A DNA stretch of 64,000 nt from an uncultured Fluviicola sp. Lineage in GTDB: Bacteria; Bacteroidota; Bacteroidia; Flavobacteriales; Crocinitomicaceae. Position 1 is the stretch's first letter; each line of letters starts with the position of its first letter. The DNA lies in NCBI RefSeq assembly GCF_946478805.1, contig NZ_CAMLDC010000021.1, positions 12,652 through 76,651 on the forward strand. Direction: 5' to 3'. The notes beneath the pieces were generated by a model that was not told the DNA's origin, did not search any database, and was given only the letters and a program-made list of their open reading frames with translations. Of the stretch, positions 52,832 to 62,078 are shown piece by piece. The translations under genes were made by a program, and so were the position numbers.

Positions 52832-54265
52832 ATGGAAGAAATGGTAGACGAAAGAAGATTAACCACCGAGGAGAAAGCCTTGAAAATTAATCTAACAAGT
52901 GACATTTATGGTTGTTTCGCCGAAATTGGTGCGGGACAAGAAGTTGCGGCCAACTTTTTTAAGGCGGGCGGTAGCTCCGGAACCATTGCGTATACGCAAT
53001 CGGCATATGATATGAAAGTATCGGATGCCATGTATGGTGCAGCATCAAGGTATGTTTGCGAGGAACGTTTGATTACAATGCTCCGGACCGAATATGATAC
53101 TTTGTGCGAACGTCTTCCGAAGAAACAGGAAGTGGCTCGCTTTTTTGCATTTTGTAATACCGTTGAATCCTTAAATTATCACAAAACAAATCAAGGTCAA
53201 GGTTGGGTTGGCTTACGTTTCCAATTGAAGGAGGGGGGCGAATTCAATGATATTATCCTGCATGTTAAAATGCATGATAATTCGCATAAGGCACAACAGG
53301 AAGCATTGGGTATTTTAGGTGTGAACTTGATCCATGCCGCTTATTTTTCAACAGATGACCTGGAAGAATTCCTGACAAACCTGGTACACCGAATTCCGAG
53401 GGATCGTGTGGAAGTGGATATGTTACGTGTTTCCGGCCCGGATCTGGGTTTGGTCGACAATCGGATCATTGCATTGAACCTGGTAAAAAGAGGGATGACG
53501 GATGCAACGATGTTCGATCTGTGTGGTACGGTTCTTCAACCTGCTGCAGCTTTATACAAAAAGAATATCTTGTTGATGCGCGGTCGATTCAGACCGGTAA
53601 CCAAAGTGCATTTGGATATGATTGCACATGGAACGGAACAGTTCCTGAAAGAGGATGGTGTCCGCGAAGATAATTTATCGGTGATTTTCGAGTTGACCTT
53701 GAAAGATTTAACTGCCGATGGAAAAATTTCAGATAAGGATTTCATCGATCGTGCAGAGTTATTGGAATCTCTTGGATATACCGTAATGATTTCAAATTAC
53801 TTGAAACATTACAAAATGTTGGATTATTTGGCAACAATTGCTCGTGGACAAAAGATGGGTGTCATTGCCGGTATTTATAATCTGCATACCATTTTTGATG
53901 AGCGTTATTACGATAATTTACCGGGTGGTTTGCTAGAGGCATTCGGTATCGGATTCGGACACAATGTGAAAATGTATGTTTATCCGGCACTCAATGTGGA
54001 TACCGGTGAATTGTATACGTTGGATCAGTTGTCCATTCCAAAGCATTTGCATGGATTGGTACAGTTTTTAAAAGACAATAATAAACTGGCTGCAATCTCG
54101 AATTTTGATATGGAAGCATTGAAAATTCTTTCTGATGACGTGTTATCAAAAATCAGGGCAGGTGTCAATAGCTGGGAGCAAGACGTTCCGGAAAATGTGG
54201 TGAAGGCTATCAAATACTACGAGCTTTTTGGCTACGACAAAAAGAAGGATGTGGTAAACGTTTGA
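52832..54265 (+). CDS. Conserved protein of unknown function
   Basis: 477 residues, cytoplasmic, no signal peptide or membrane helix. Features that look conserved: C-F-A-E-I-G-A-G-Q-E-V-A near residue 27, F-F-K-A-G-G-S-S-G-T-I-A, R-Y-V-C-E-E-R-L, and L-L-M-R-G-R-F-R-P-V-T in the second half, followed by a C-terminal G-G-L-L-E-A-F-G-I-G-F-G-H-N. I recognise the sequence type as one recurring in many bacteria but cannot attach a verified function. Its length, composition and own promoter indicate a real housekeeping-like gene. Confidence 0.8.
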   Translation: MEEMVDERRLTTEEKALKINLTSDIYGCFAEIGAGQEVAANFFKAGGSSGTIAYTQSAYDMKVSDAMYGAASRYVCEERLITMLRTEYDTLCERLPKKQEVARFFAFCNTVESLNYHKTNQGQGWVGLRFQLKEGGEFNDIILHVKMHDNSHKAQQEALGILGVNLIHAAYFSTDDLEEFLTNLVHRIPRDRVEVDMLRVSGPDLGLVDNRIIALNLVKRGMTDATMFDLCGTVLQPAAALYKKNILLMRGRFRPVTKVHLDMIAHGTEQFLKEDGVREDNLSVIFELTLKDLTADGKISDKDFIDRAELLESLGYTVMISNYLKHYKMLDYLATIARGQKMGVIAGIYNLHTIFDERYYDNLPGGLLEAFGIGFGHNVKMYVYPALNVDTGELYTLDQLSIPKHLHGLVQFLKDNNKLAAISNFDMEALKILSDDVLSKIRAGVNSWEQDVPENVVKAIKYYELFGYDKKKDVVNV

Positions 54266-54398
54266 AAAATGAAGGATTTTGATAATTGTAGTTGAATTAC
54301 TGACTTTCGGAATAAAAATGGCTAAAAAGATTTGTCAGGAGTCTGATTGATGTAAAATTTTCCTTACATTGGTCAATGAAGCCACTATTTATGCGCCA

Positions 54399-56228
54399 AT
54401 GAACCAATTATCGGAAAAATTACTATTGCTATCGGAACCAAAAAATAAGCTTCTGCTCTTTCTGTTTTTTTTCAGCTCAATTAGTGGTTTTTCCCAAGAA
54501 AAAAAATATGATCATCAAAAATTTAATCAAGAAATCCAGGAGCTCCGGGAGGAGATGATCGTCGATATCTCAAAGGCGAATGAAATACTCCGTTTTCTGG
54601 ATAATAAGTACAAGGATTTTTACAATGCGGAAATCGATTACTGCATTACGATTAAAAAGATCAAGTTTTTTAGTGCTTATGGTGATTATGCCCGTGTAAA
54701 ATTCGAAATCAACAAGGCCAAGCGTTTCCAGTTTTTCTTTAAAGTCAAAAAACAGGATAAATTGTACTTGAATTTATATAGTGCAGTTTATGAAAGTCTG
54801 GGTCACAATTATGATCTGCTGATAAAAAAGACGAATAAGATTCTCCTTGAATCTGATAAATCCGACAAATACCTGTTGCTTCAATGCCGGTTGGTGCTTG
54901 CGAACTCTTACAGTGAAAAAGGTGATTTTGAAAAAGCGACCAATGAAATAGATGAAGCAAAATTATTGGTCAGTAAAATGAGCGCTCCATATAGCTTTCA
55001 GGTGGCAAATTCGGCCGGACAAGTCTACTTTTTCAATAATAAAATCGGTAAGGCAATCAAGGAGTTTGAATTTGCCAAAAGACTCGCCCAATTCAACAAA
55101 TGGAAGTTTGCAGAGCAATATGCAAATGCAAGTTTGGGTGAAATCTATTTGTATACGAATCAATTGGAACTTGCGAAACCCTATTTTGATGTGGTTCTGA
55201 AAAATGAAAAATCCACTGAATTACGCGACTTGTTCCAGGTTTACGGATGTTTGGAGCATTATTATGATCTGAAAAAGAACATGGATTCGTCTTATTATTA
55301 TTCGACCCGGAGAAATGAGGTTGATGATCTTTTGGAGAATCTTCGGAGTGAGAATTTGGTCTTTGAACTCGAAAAGGACTTTCAGACGGAATCAAATCAG
55401 TATTTATTGGAAGACGAACGGGGAAAGAATCAGCAATTGCGATTGATATTGATTCTTATCCTGATAAGTATCGTTATAATCATAAGTGTATCCTATTTGT
55501 TTATACGTCAAAAAAGTGACTCGAACAGGATCCTCCAATTGCAAAAGGAAGAGATTAATGAAAAGAATAAGGAAATTTCGAATGCCTTGGCGATGAAAGA
55601 AAATTTTTTGAAGGAAATTCATCATCGTGTCAAGAATAATTTACAAGTTATTTCCAGTATTTTGAATCTTCAATCCCGGAATGTCCGTGATCCTGAGGCA
55701 CTTCGAATAATCGAGGAAGGAAAGGAACGGATTCAGGCAATTGCCTTGATTCACAATCAGCTTCACCTGAATAATGATTCAGCTTGTGTAGAAATGGGAG
55801 CTTATTTGAATAAATTGATTTCCCAAATGGGAGAATCATTTTCGAGTTACAACAAGGTTATTGAAGTAAAAGTGAATGTGGAAGAAATTAATTTGGCAAT
55901 AGATTATGCTGTGCCGGTGGGATTGATCATGTGTGAATTGCTTTCAAATTCCTATAAACATGCCTTTTCGAAACGGAAAAGCGGCCTGATCGAGATTGAA
56001 TTGAAGAATAACCCGGAGAAGAACTTGAATTATGAACTCCTGGTGAAGGACAATGGAGTTGGTTACCAAGGGGAGATTGATTTCCTGGAACAATCATCCA
56101 CCGGTGTCGAAATTGTGAGTGCCTTCATTCAACAATTGGATGCGGAGTATTCTTATATAAACGATGGTGAAGGTTTCGGTTTGTTTATCCAATTTGCGAT
56201 TGATGAAAGACATTCGAAGTTCAATTGA
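54399..56228 (+). CDS. TPR sensor histidine kinase (HisKA_2 family)
   Basis: 609 residues from ATG 54399; the frame opens with a TTG at 54369. A signal peptide (about 20-40) leads into a periplasmic TPR-like helical domain (about 45-330), then a transmembrane helix (about 355-378). The phosphoacceptor region is E-I-H-H-R-V-K-N-N-L, with His409 the likely site. The HATPase has E-L-L-S-N-S-Y-K-H-A and D-N-G-V-G-Y. No response regulator is adjacent; the next gene encodes a WYL transcription factor 34 bp away. Confidence 0.9.
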   Translation: MNQLSEKLLLLSEPKNKLLLFLFFFSSISGFSQEKKYDHQKFNQEIQELREEMIVDISKANEILRFLDNKYKDFYNAEIDYCITIKKIKFFSAYGDYARVKFEINKAKRFQFFFKVKKQDKLYLNLYSAVYESLGHNYDLLIKKTNKILLESDKSDKYLLLQCRLVLANSYSEKGDFEKATNEIDEAKLLVSKMSAPYSFQVANSAGQVYFFNNKIGKAIKEFEFAKRLAQFNKWKFAEQYANASLGEIYLYTNQLELAKPYFDVVLKNEKSTELRDLFQVYGCLEHYYDLKKNMDSSYYYSTRRNEVDDLLENLRSENLVFELEKDFQTESNQYLLEDERGKNQQLRLILILILISIVIIISVSYLFIRQKSDSNRILQLQKEEINEKNKEISNALAMKENFLKEIHHRVKNNLQVISSILNLQSRNVRDPEALRIIEEGKERIQAIALIHNQLHLNNDSACVEMGAYLNKLISQMGESFSSYNKVIEVKVNVEEINLAIDYAVPVGLIMCELLSNSYKHAFSKRKSGLIEIELKNNPEKNLNYELLVKDNGVGYQGEIDFLEQSSTGVEIVSAFIQQLDAEYSYINDGEGFGLFIQFAIDERHSKFN

Positions 56229-56262
56229 TTTTTTTTTGATAATTTAGATTGAAAGTTGTGTT

Positions 56263-57273
56263 ATGCCGCATATTAAGAATGCCTTGTTGAGATTTCGAAT
56301 TATTGATCGCGCCCTGAGAAATAATTACAAGCCGTATCCGACAAAAGCAATGTTGCGTGAGGCTTGTGAAGAAGCATTATTCGGAAGTGTGGATGGTGCG
56401 AATATCTGTGATTCCACTATTGAAAAAGACATGTTCGCCATGAAAATGGAACACGATGCACCAATTAAATATTCCAAAAGACATAACGGATATTACTACA
56501 GTGATCCTGAATTTTCCCTGGATGAAATTCCATTGAATGAATCCGATATTGAAGCAATTCGGTTTGCGGCAAATACTTTGAGCCAGTTCAAGGACGTGGG
56601 AATGTTCAAACAATTCGGTTTTGCAATAGATAAGATTGTAGACCGGGTGAATATATCAACTGATATCAACGACAAGTCCATTGAACGTTTCGTTGAGTTT
56701 GAAACTCCTGTTTCTTCGAGAGGAAGTGAATTTTTGAATCCGATCTTGAATGCGATTAAAGCCGGAAAGGTCATTTATTTTGATTACGAAAGTTTCCAGA
56801 CTCAAAAAAGAAAAGCACGGAAGGTTCTTCCCCTTCTTTTGAAAGAATACCGAAATAGGTGGTATTTGTTGTGTTATGACCTCGTAAAAGAAGGGATTAT
56901 CACTTATGGTTTAGATCGGATTTATGATCTTCAGGAATCGGAAGAGGTATTCCGTTCGCCGATTTCATTTAATCCGGATCAGTTTTTTGAACACGCGATC
57001 GGAATAACGGCAAGTAATGGAAAACCGGAAACTGTTGTTTTCAAAGCAGATAATATTGCAGCAAAATATATCGAATCGCAACCCTTTCACGCATCCCAGC
57101 AATTAATCAAAGAAGGGAAGAATAAATCGACCTTTGAAATGAAGGTGTTTATTTCGGAAGAATTGATTCGAAGCATTTTGAGCTACGGCGGTGAAATTGT
57201 TGTTACTGAACCTGAATTACTTCGTAGTCACATCATGAATCGGATCAGATCCATGGTAGAAAATTATCAATAA
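56263..57273 (+). CDS. WYL-domain transcriptional regulator
   Basis: 336 residues. N-terminal winged helix (about 1-65), then a WYL domain whose name-giving motif is visible as N-R-W-Y-L-L-C-Y-D (about residue 205), and a C-terminal WCX-like extension. WYL domains bind ligands including nucleotides or single-stranded DNA and often control stress and defence genes. It probably shares a transcript with the kinase gene upstream. Convergent with the T9SS cargo gene with a 1-bp gap and no terminator. Confidence 0.9.
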   Translation: MPHIKNALLRFRIIDRALRNNYKPYPTKAMLREACEEALFGSVDGANICDSTIEKDMFAMKMEHDAPIKYSKRHNGYYYSDPEFSLDEIPLNESDIEAIRFAANTLSQFKDVGMFKQFGFAIDKIVDRVNISTDINDKSIERFVEFETPVSSRGSEFLNPILNAIKAGKVIYFDYESFQTQKRKARKVLPLLLKEYRNRWYLLCYDLVKEGIITYGLDRIYDLQESEEVFRSPISFNPDQFFEHAIGITASNGKPETVVFKADNIAAKYIESQPFHASQQLIKEGKNKSTFEMKVFISEELIRSILSYGGEIVVTEPELLRSHIMNRIRSMVENYQ

Positions 57274-57274
57274 G

Positions 57275-58372
57275 CTATTTTTTGACCAGGATTCGGGAAT
57301 TTGTTTTCGATTTGACAATAAAAATCCCATCCTGCTGATCTCTGAAATAAACTTCCGAATAGCCATTGTGGTATGTGATCGTTAAATCCTTGGAAATATC
57401 CTGGCCAATGGAATTGAGAATAGACAAACCTTCCAACTCTGTTTTATCGCCAAAGACGCGTACTCTTTCTGTTACAGGATTCGGGAACACACGAATTTCA
57501 TTTTCTCCGATCTCAATTTCATTATTAAACGAAACAGTTTTTAAAACAGATTTTGCACCGTCAAGATCATATTGATTCAATCGGTAATAACTGATTCCTT
57601 CAAGTGGTTCTGTATCTGTTTCCTGGTATTCTAAGTGAGCTGTACTTTCGCCGGCAGCCTTGGAAGTTAAAAGCCTGTTCCAATCCAGCCCATTTGCAGA
57701 GCGTTCGATTTCGAAATAATCACTATTTTTTTCCGATTCTGTTTCCCATTCCAAAAGTGCATACTGGTTGACCTTTATCACAGAGAAATCGGTGAATTCT
57801 ACCGGAAGCGCATTGCCCTGTGTGAAATGCACTGTCCCGTTAAAAGCCCGGTTTGCCGAAACAGTACCAAAAGGGTAAGTGATTCCTGCTCCACCATATA
57901 CGGTTAAGTCCGGATCGGAGGTAATGGCTGAATAGCCCGAATTGACTGTTGTCAGTAATCCGGTAGATAAAATCGGGTTGGAAGCAGTAATATAGAAAGC
58001 AACTGTTTGCCCGGCAAGAATTGTTTTGTTAATTGAAATACTTATAGGTGTTGACAAGTTTAACCCGACACTCAAAAGAGAACCTTCCGCTCCGATCAAG
58101 GTCCAGTTGGCTGGATTGGTTTCCGATCCTACATAACTTCCGGTTTTGAAATAAATTTCATAACCTCCAATAGATAAGGCCGGTAAGTTTGCATCAAAAC
58201 ATGAAATGGTAACAGCATTCGTTGCGGTGACGTCAAACATCACTCCCTCATTGGAGCTGTTGCTTGCATAGGGTGCTACTAAATCAGATCCCGTATTTGT
58301 ACATTGTGCAAAAGACGTCTGCGGACAGATTAATAGATAGCATGTGAAAGAGAGAAATGTGGATTTCAGCAT
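57275..58372 (-). CDS. Secreted protein with T9SS type A sorting domain
   Basis: 365 residues with a signal peptide (1-22). The N-terminal part (about 25-190) is beta-rich and unfamiliar; the middle has a V-E-F-T-D-F and W-x-T-E-S-E-K-N-S-D-Y-F-E-I-E-R-S module typical of T9SS substrates; the C terminus is a type A sorting domain with V-F-P-N-P-V-T-E-R and D-G-I-F-I-V-K-S. Surface-exposed or released after T9SS export. Function unknown. Confidence 0.87.
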   Translation of the reverse strand: MLKSTFLSFTCYLLICPQTSFAQCTNTGSDLVAPYASNSSNEGVMFDVTATNAVTISCFDANLPALSIGGYEIYFKTGSYVGSETNPANWTLIGAEGSLLSVGLNLSTPISISINKTILAGQTVAFYITASNPILSTGLLTTVNSGYSAITSDPDLTVYGGAGITYPFGTVSANRAFNGTVHFTQGNALPVEFTDFSVIKVNQYALLEWETESEKNSDYFEIERSANGLDWNRLLTSKAAGESTAHLEYQETDTEPLEGISYYRLNQYDLDGAKSVLKTVSFNNEIEIGENEIRVFPNPVTERVRVFGDKTELEGLSILNSIGQDISKDLTITYHNGYSEVYFRDQQDGIFIVKSKTNSRILVKK

Positions 58373-58522
58373 GACATGAATGAATAATGGTTTGCCGCAA
58401 GGTATGGTATTTCAAATAACCTTTTTAAATTTTAACAGTCCCAAATTGGATTTTAACATTTAAACTGTGAGAATTGTCTTTTAGGAATCCGATCTTCAAA
58501 TCCGCCGACTAATGGATTTTTC

Positions 58523-58530
58523 TATCTTTG
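58523..58530 (+). promoter_or_regulatory. Putative -7 box of the paaG-paaH unit
   Basis: TATCTTTG matches TAnnTTTG 16 nt before the ATG at 58547; AAGGA lies directly before the start. Confidence 0.6.
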
Positions 58531-58546
58531 CTTAAAAAAATAAGGA

Positions 58547-59320
58547 ATGGCACTGATTCAGGATTTCAAAAATGGGGTTTGCACGATTACGTTGAACAGA
58601 CCGCAGGTTTTCAATAGCTTTAATAAAGAAATGGCAATGGCTTTGCAAAAGGCATTAGACGATTGTGAAAAGGATGAGACTGTTCGTGCAATTGTTATCA
58701 AAGGAGAAGGGAAAGCTTTTTGTGCCGGACAAGATTTAGCAGAAGCAACTGATCCGAACGGTCCGGAGATGCAATCGATTGTAAAAGACCATTACAACCC
58801 GATCATTGAACGGATCCGAACGATTGAAAAACCGATCATTGCCGGAGTAAACGGGGTAGCCGCTGGAGCTGGAGCAAATATTGCCTTGGCTTGTGATCTG
58901 ACTATTGCGAAGGAATCGGCATCGTTTATTCAGGCGTTTTCAAAGATCGGATTGATTCCAGATTCCGGGGGTACATTCTTCCTGCCACGTTTGGTTGGAT
59001 CCCAAAAAGCTTTGGCTTTGATGATGACAGGCGAGAAAGTTTCTGCAACCGATGCAGAGAGAATGAATATGATCTATAAAGTGGTTCCGGATGAATCCTT
59101 TGAGGATGAATTGACGAAATTGGCTGAAAATATGGCTTCCATGCCAACATATGGTTTAGGTTTGACGAAACGGGCAATCAATGCAGGTTTCACAAATAAT
59201 CTGACACAACAACTGGCACTTGAAGAGCAATTACAGACACTTGCCGGAAATTCGGAAGACTTCAAGGAAGGAGTGAATGCGTTTATGGAAAAAAGAAGCC
59301 CGGTTTTTAAGGGGAAATAG
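58547..59320 (+). CDS. paaG: Enoyl-CoA hydratase/isomerase, PaaG-like
   Basis: 257 residues, crotonase fold. F-C-A-G-Q-D-L-A-E-A and I-G-L-I-P-D-S-G-G-T-F-F-L-P-R-L-V-G match PaaG, whose catalytic Asp is in the second motif. In the phenylacetate pathway PaaG isomerises the ring epoxide; in genomes without the epoxidase the same family acts as an enoyl-CoA isomerase. Seventy-five bp before paaH, probably one transcript. Confidence 0.85.
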   Translation: MALIQDFKNGVCTITLNRPQVFNSFNKEMAMALQKALDDCEKDETVRAIVIKGEGKAFCAGQDLAEATDPNGPEMQSIVKDHYNPIIERIRTIEKPIIAGVNGVAAGAGANIALACDLTIAKESASFIQAFSKIGLIPDSGGTFFLPRLVGSQKALALMMTGEKVSATDAERMNMIYKVVPDESFEDELTKLAENMASMPTYGLGLTKRAINAGFTNNLTQQLALEEQLQTLAGNSEDFKEGVNAFMEKRSPVFKGK

Positions 59321-59330
59321 AAAAATCATG

Positions 59331-59391
59331 AATTATCAATATGTCAAGGGAGCTATGTTCCTGATAATTGATAATTGTTCAATTGATAATT
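59331..59391. repeat. AATTATCAAT inverted/direct repeats between paaG and paaH
   Basis: AATTATCAAT (59331-59340) is inverted to two direct copies of ATTGATAATT (59367-59376 and 59382-59391), so alternative hairpins can form. Confidence 0.6.
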
Positions 59392-59395
59392 TGGA

Positions 59396-60538
59396 ATGAA
59401 AAGCAAAATTGGAGTTCTGGGTGCCGGAACAATGGGAGCAGGAATTGCTCAGGTAGCAGCTCAATCAGGACATGATGTTGTTTTGGTTGACGTGAATCAG
59501 GTTCAACTGGATAAGGCTAAAGTTTCTTTGATTAAAGTGCTCGACCGCATGATTGAAAAAGGAAATCTGGACCAAAGTGGAAAGAACGACTTATTGAATA
59601 GAATGCAATTTTCTACTCAATTGGCGGATTTCAAAAGAGCCGGTTTGGTTATCGAAGCGATTGTTGAACGATTGGATATAAAACACACAGTCTTTAAAGA
59701 AATCGAGGAAATTGTTGGAATGGAATGTATCATTGCTTCAAATACTTCATCTTTATCCATTGCGTCAATTGGTTCTGTGTTAAAAGTTCCTGCACGAGTA
59801 ATCGGGATTCATTTTTTCAATCCGGCACCACTGATGCCTTTGGTGGAAATCATTCCTGCAGTTCAAACAAGTACTGAAACTTTGTCAACTGCAAAGTCAA
59901 TCATCGATTCATGGGGTAAATTGACTGTAGTTTGTAAGGATACTCCAGGCTTTATTGTAAATCGGGTGGCCCGCCCGTTTTATGGCGAAGCACTGCGGAT
60001 TTATGAAGAAGGTCTCGCAGATTTCGCTACAATCGATTGGGCAATGACAGAACTGGCGGGATTCAGAATGGGACCGTTTACCCTGATGGATTATATCGGA
60101 AACGATATCAATTACACAGTTACGGAAACAGTTTTCGCTGCATTTTATTACGATCCGCGATTCAAGCCGTCATTTACTCAGAAGAGACACATGGAAGCCG
60201 GATTTTTAGGTCGGAAAACCGGAAGAGGATTCTACGATTACTCAGAAGGAGTAGCTTTGCCGGTTCCTGATAAAGATAAAAAGTTAGGACAACAAATTGT
60301 AGATCGCATTTTAGCAATGCTGATTAACGAAGCTTACGATGCCTTGTTTTTACAAATTGCAAGTCGTGAAGATATTGATCTGGCGATGACCAAGGGCGTC
60401 AATTATCCAAAAGGGTTGTTGGCTTGGTCGGAAGAAATTGGTCTGAAAACCGTTTTGAGCAGATTGGAAGATTTGTTCCGTGAATATGGAGAAGATCGTT
60501 ATCGTCCGAATCCGCTGTTGAAGAGATTGGCAAAATAA
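59396..60538 (+). CDS. paaH: 3-hydroxyacyl-CoA dehydrogenase, PaaH-like
   Basis: 380 residues. The NAD-binding G-A-G-T-M-G-A-G-I-A motif sits near the N terminus, H-F-F-N-P-A-P-L-M-P-L-V-E-I-I contains the catalytic His-Glu region, and the C-terminal 3HCDH domains are duplicated, as in PaaH/PaaC. It oxidises 3-hydroxyacyl-CoA in phenylacetate degradation or short-chain beta-oxidation. Operon with paaG; terminator follows. Confidence 0.9.
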   Translation: MKSKIGVLGAGTMGAGIAQVAAQSGHDVVLVDVNQVQLDKAKVSLIKVLDRMIEKGNLDQSGKNDLLNRMQFSTQLADFKRAGLVIEAIVERLDIKHTVFKEIEEIVGMECIIASNTSSLSIASIGSVLKVPARVIGIHFFNPAPLMPLVEIIPAVQTSTETLSTAKSIIDSWGKLTVVCKDTPGFIVNRVARPFYGEALRIYEEGLADFATIDWAMTELAGFRMGPFTLMDYIGNDINYTVTETVFAAFYYDPRFKPSFTQKRHMEAGFLGRKTGRGFYDYSEGVALPVPDKDKKLGQQIVDRILAMLINEAYDALFLQIASREDIDLAMTKGVNYPKGLLAWSEEIGLKTVLSRLEDLFREYGEDRYRPNPLLKRLAK

Positions 60539-60540
60539 AA

Positions 60541-60574
60541 AAAAACCTGATTCGTTTTGAATCAGGTTTTTTTT
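60541..60574. terminator. Terminator after paaH
   Basis: AAAAACCTGATTC (60541-60553) with GAATCAGGTTTTT (60559-60571), 5-nt loop, flanked by A and T tracts, so it serves both paaH and the convergent OsmC gene. Confidence 0.93.
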
Positions 60575-60584
60575 GAATGTATTT

Positions 60585-60998
60585 TTAAGCAAATAATTCG
60601 GCCTCCATGGTGATTTCAAAGCTGAAAGCTCCACTGACAGGACAATTTTTTTCTGCACCTTTCGCAATACGTTGAAATTCATCATTGGAAATTCCAGGGA
60701 TTTTAGCTGTCACTGTTAAAGCAGAAAGGGTAATTTTCCCGTCATCCAACGTAATACTTGAGCTTGTTTTTAATTCTTCCGGAGTATAACCAGCTTCAGT
60801 CAGATCTGCACTCAATTTCATTGTGAAACAACCCGCATGCGCTGCGGCCAGCAATTCTTCCGGATTTGTACCGACACCTTCAGCAAAACGCGAATTAAAA
60901 GAGTATTGAGTTTTATTGAGTGTACTGCTTTGAGTTGTTAAATATCCACTTCCTTCTTTAATTGTTCCGTTCCAAACGGCTTCTGCTCTTCTTTTCAT
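60585..60998 (-). CDS. OsmC-family peroxiredoxin
   Basis: 137 residues. Both redox cysteines of OsmC/Ohr proteins are present: Cys57 in H-A-G-C-F-T-M and Cys119 in N-C-P-V-S. OsmC reduces organic hydroperoxides. The N-terminal S-R-F-A-E-G-V-G-T-N-P-E-E-L motif fits the OsmC rather than Ohr branch. Single gene. Confidence 0.93.
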   Translation of the reverse strand: MKRRAEAVWNGTIKEGSGYLTTQSSTLNKTQYSFNSRFAEGVGTNPEELLAAAHAGCFTMKLSADLTEAGYTPEELKTSSSITLDDGKITLSALTVTAKIPGISNDEFQRIAKGAEKNCPVSGAFSFEITMEAELFA

Positions 60999-61031
60999 AC
61001 TATTTGTTTTGATGTTATTTAAAATAGTACA

Positions 61032-62078
61032 TTATTTCCATGTTTTCAACACTTTCTCAGCTTGTTTGGAATAAAACCCTTTCTGATTCCTGATTTTGAC
61101 AAACAACTCCTTCGCGCTGGATTTATCCCCGTTTGCCAATCTGCTTTCAGCTAGATACCATTCTGCTTCATCATTGAAATTCGAGAATTCCAATTGAAGA
61201 CATGCTGAAAAGCTAACACACGCATCATTGTATTGCCCCAAATTATAATAACACCAGCCGGCATAGAAACGGGCATTTACATCGTCCGGGTAATTTTTTA
61301 TGATTTCATTGAATCGGGAGAGTGCTTGTTTCCATTTTCCACGATTTGTATAGTTCAATGATTTGTCAAGATAGTCCATGTAAGGAATATTGACCAATTT
61401 CATTTGTGGTTCTTCAGGAACAATATCGTCCTTATCTTTCTGATTGGCCGGAATTCCTGTTAGGATGATCTGTTCGATTTGTACAGTTGGTTTGCTTCGA
61501 TACTGTGAATAATCGATTGCTTTAAGATCCTGCAAGTAAATTTCCTTTGCAATTTTCTGTTTGGAAACAGTTACCGGCTTTTGCTCAATCATTGGAGGTA
61601 AGGGTTCCAGTACCAATTCGGGAAAAGGTATTTCGATATTTTCCTCCTTTTTGTCTTCCAATGGAAGATTCTTGATTTCGGTTTGAGAGGTCTTGATTTC
61701 ACCGACTGTAATCTGATCTTTTTGAGGAATTGCAATTAATGTATCAATTTCTTCAGGGATATTGATGTCGGTATTCTCCAATTTTACCAGCATAGGTTTT
61801 GCTTTTTCCTCGTTATTATTTCCGCGTGGAATCAAAATAAATGCTAGAGTGATAATCACCGTTGCTGAAAGACCTATTATATAAGGAGTGAAATTAATCC
61901 TTGGGAAATTCATTTTACGGTCAAGCTGTTTCATTTTTGAAAATGAGACATTGGAATCCTGCCATCCTTCAAGTGCATCACGATCAAAATCGCTTAATTG
62001 ATCACTTGAATCCTCCTTCGAGAACTTTTGGAGGAGTTTCTCAAATTCATTTCGAGAGATATAATCTTTATTCTTCAT
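61032..62078 (-). CDS. Membrane protein with TPRs, putative anti-sigma factor
   Basis: 348 residues: a cytoplasmic acidic N terminus (1-70), one transmembrane helix (about 73-93), a Pro/Glu/Lys-rich periplasmic linker, and C-terminal TPR-type repeats (about 235-345, R-F-Y-A-G-W-C-Y-Y-N-L-G-Q-Y). It overlaps the ECF sigma gene by 11 bp, the position and topology of an anti-sigma factor, although no ZAS motif is evident. It could sense envelope or T9SS-related stress (inference). Confidence 0.8.
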   Translation of the reverse strand: MKNKDYISRNEFEKLLQKFSKEDSSDQLSDFDRDALEGWQDSNVSFSKMKQLDRKMNFPRINFTPYIIGLSATVIITLAFILIPRGNNNEEKAKPMLVKLENTDINIPEEIDTLIAIPQKDQITVGEIKTSQTEIKNLPLEDKKEENIEIPFPELVLEPLPPMIEQKPVTVSKQKIAKEIYLQDLKAIDYSQYRSKPTVQIEQIILTGIPANQKDKDDIVPEEPQMKLVNIPYMDYLDKSLNYTNRGKWKQALSRFNEIIKNYPDDVNARFYAGWCYYNLGQYNDACVSFSACLQLEFSNFNDEAEWYLAESRLANGDKSSAKELFVKIRNQKGFYSKQAEKVLKTWK

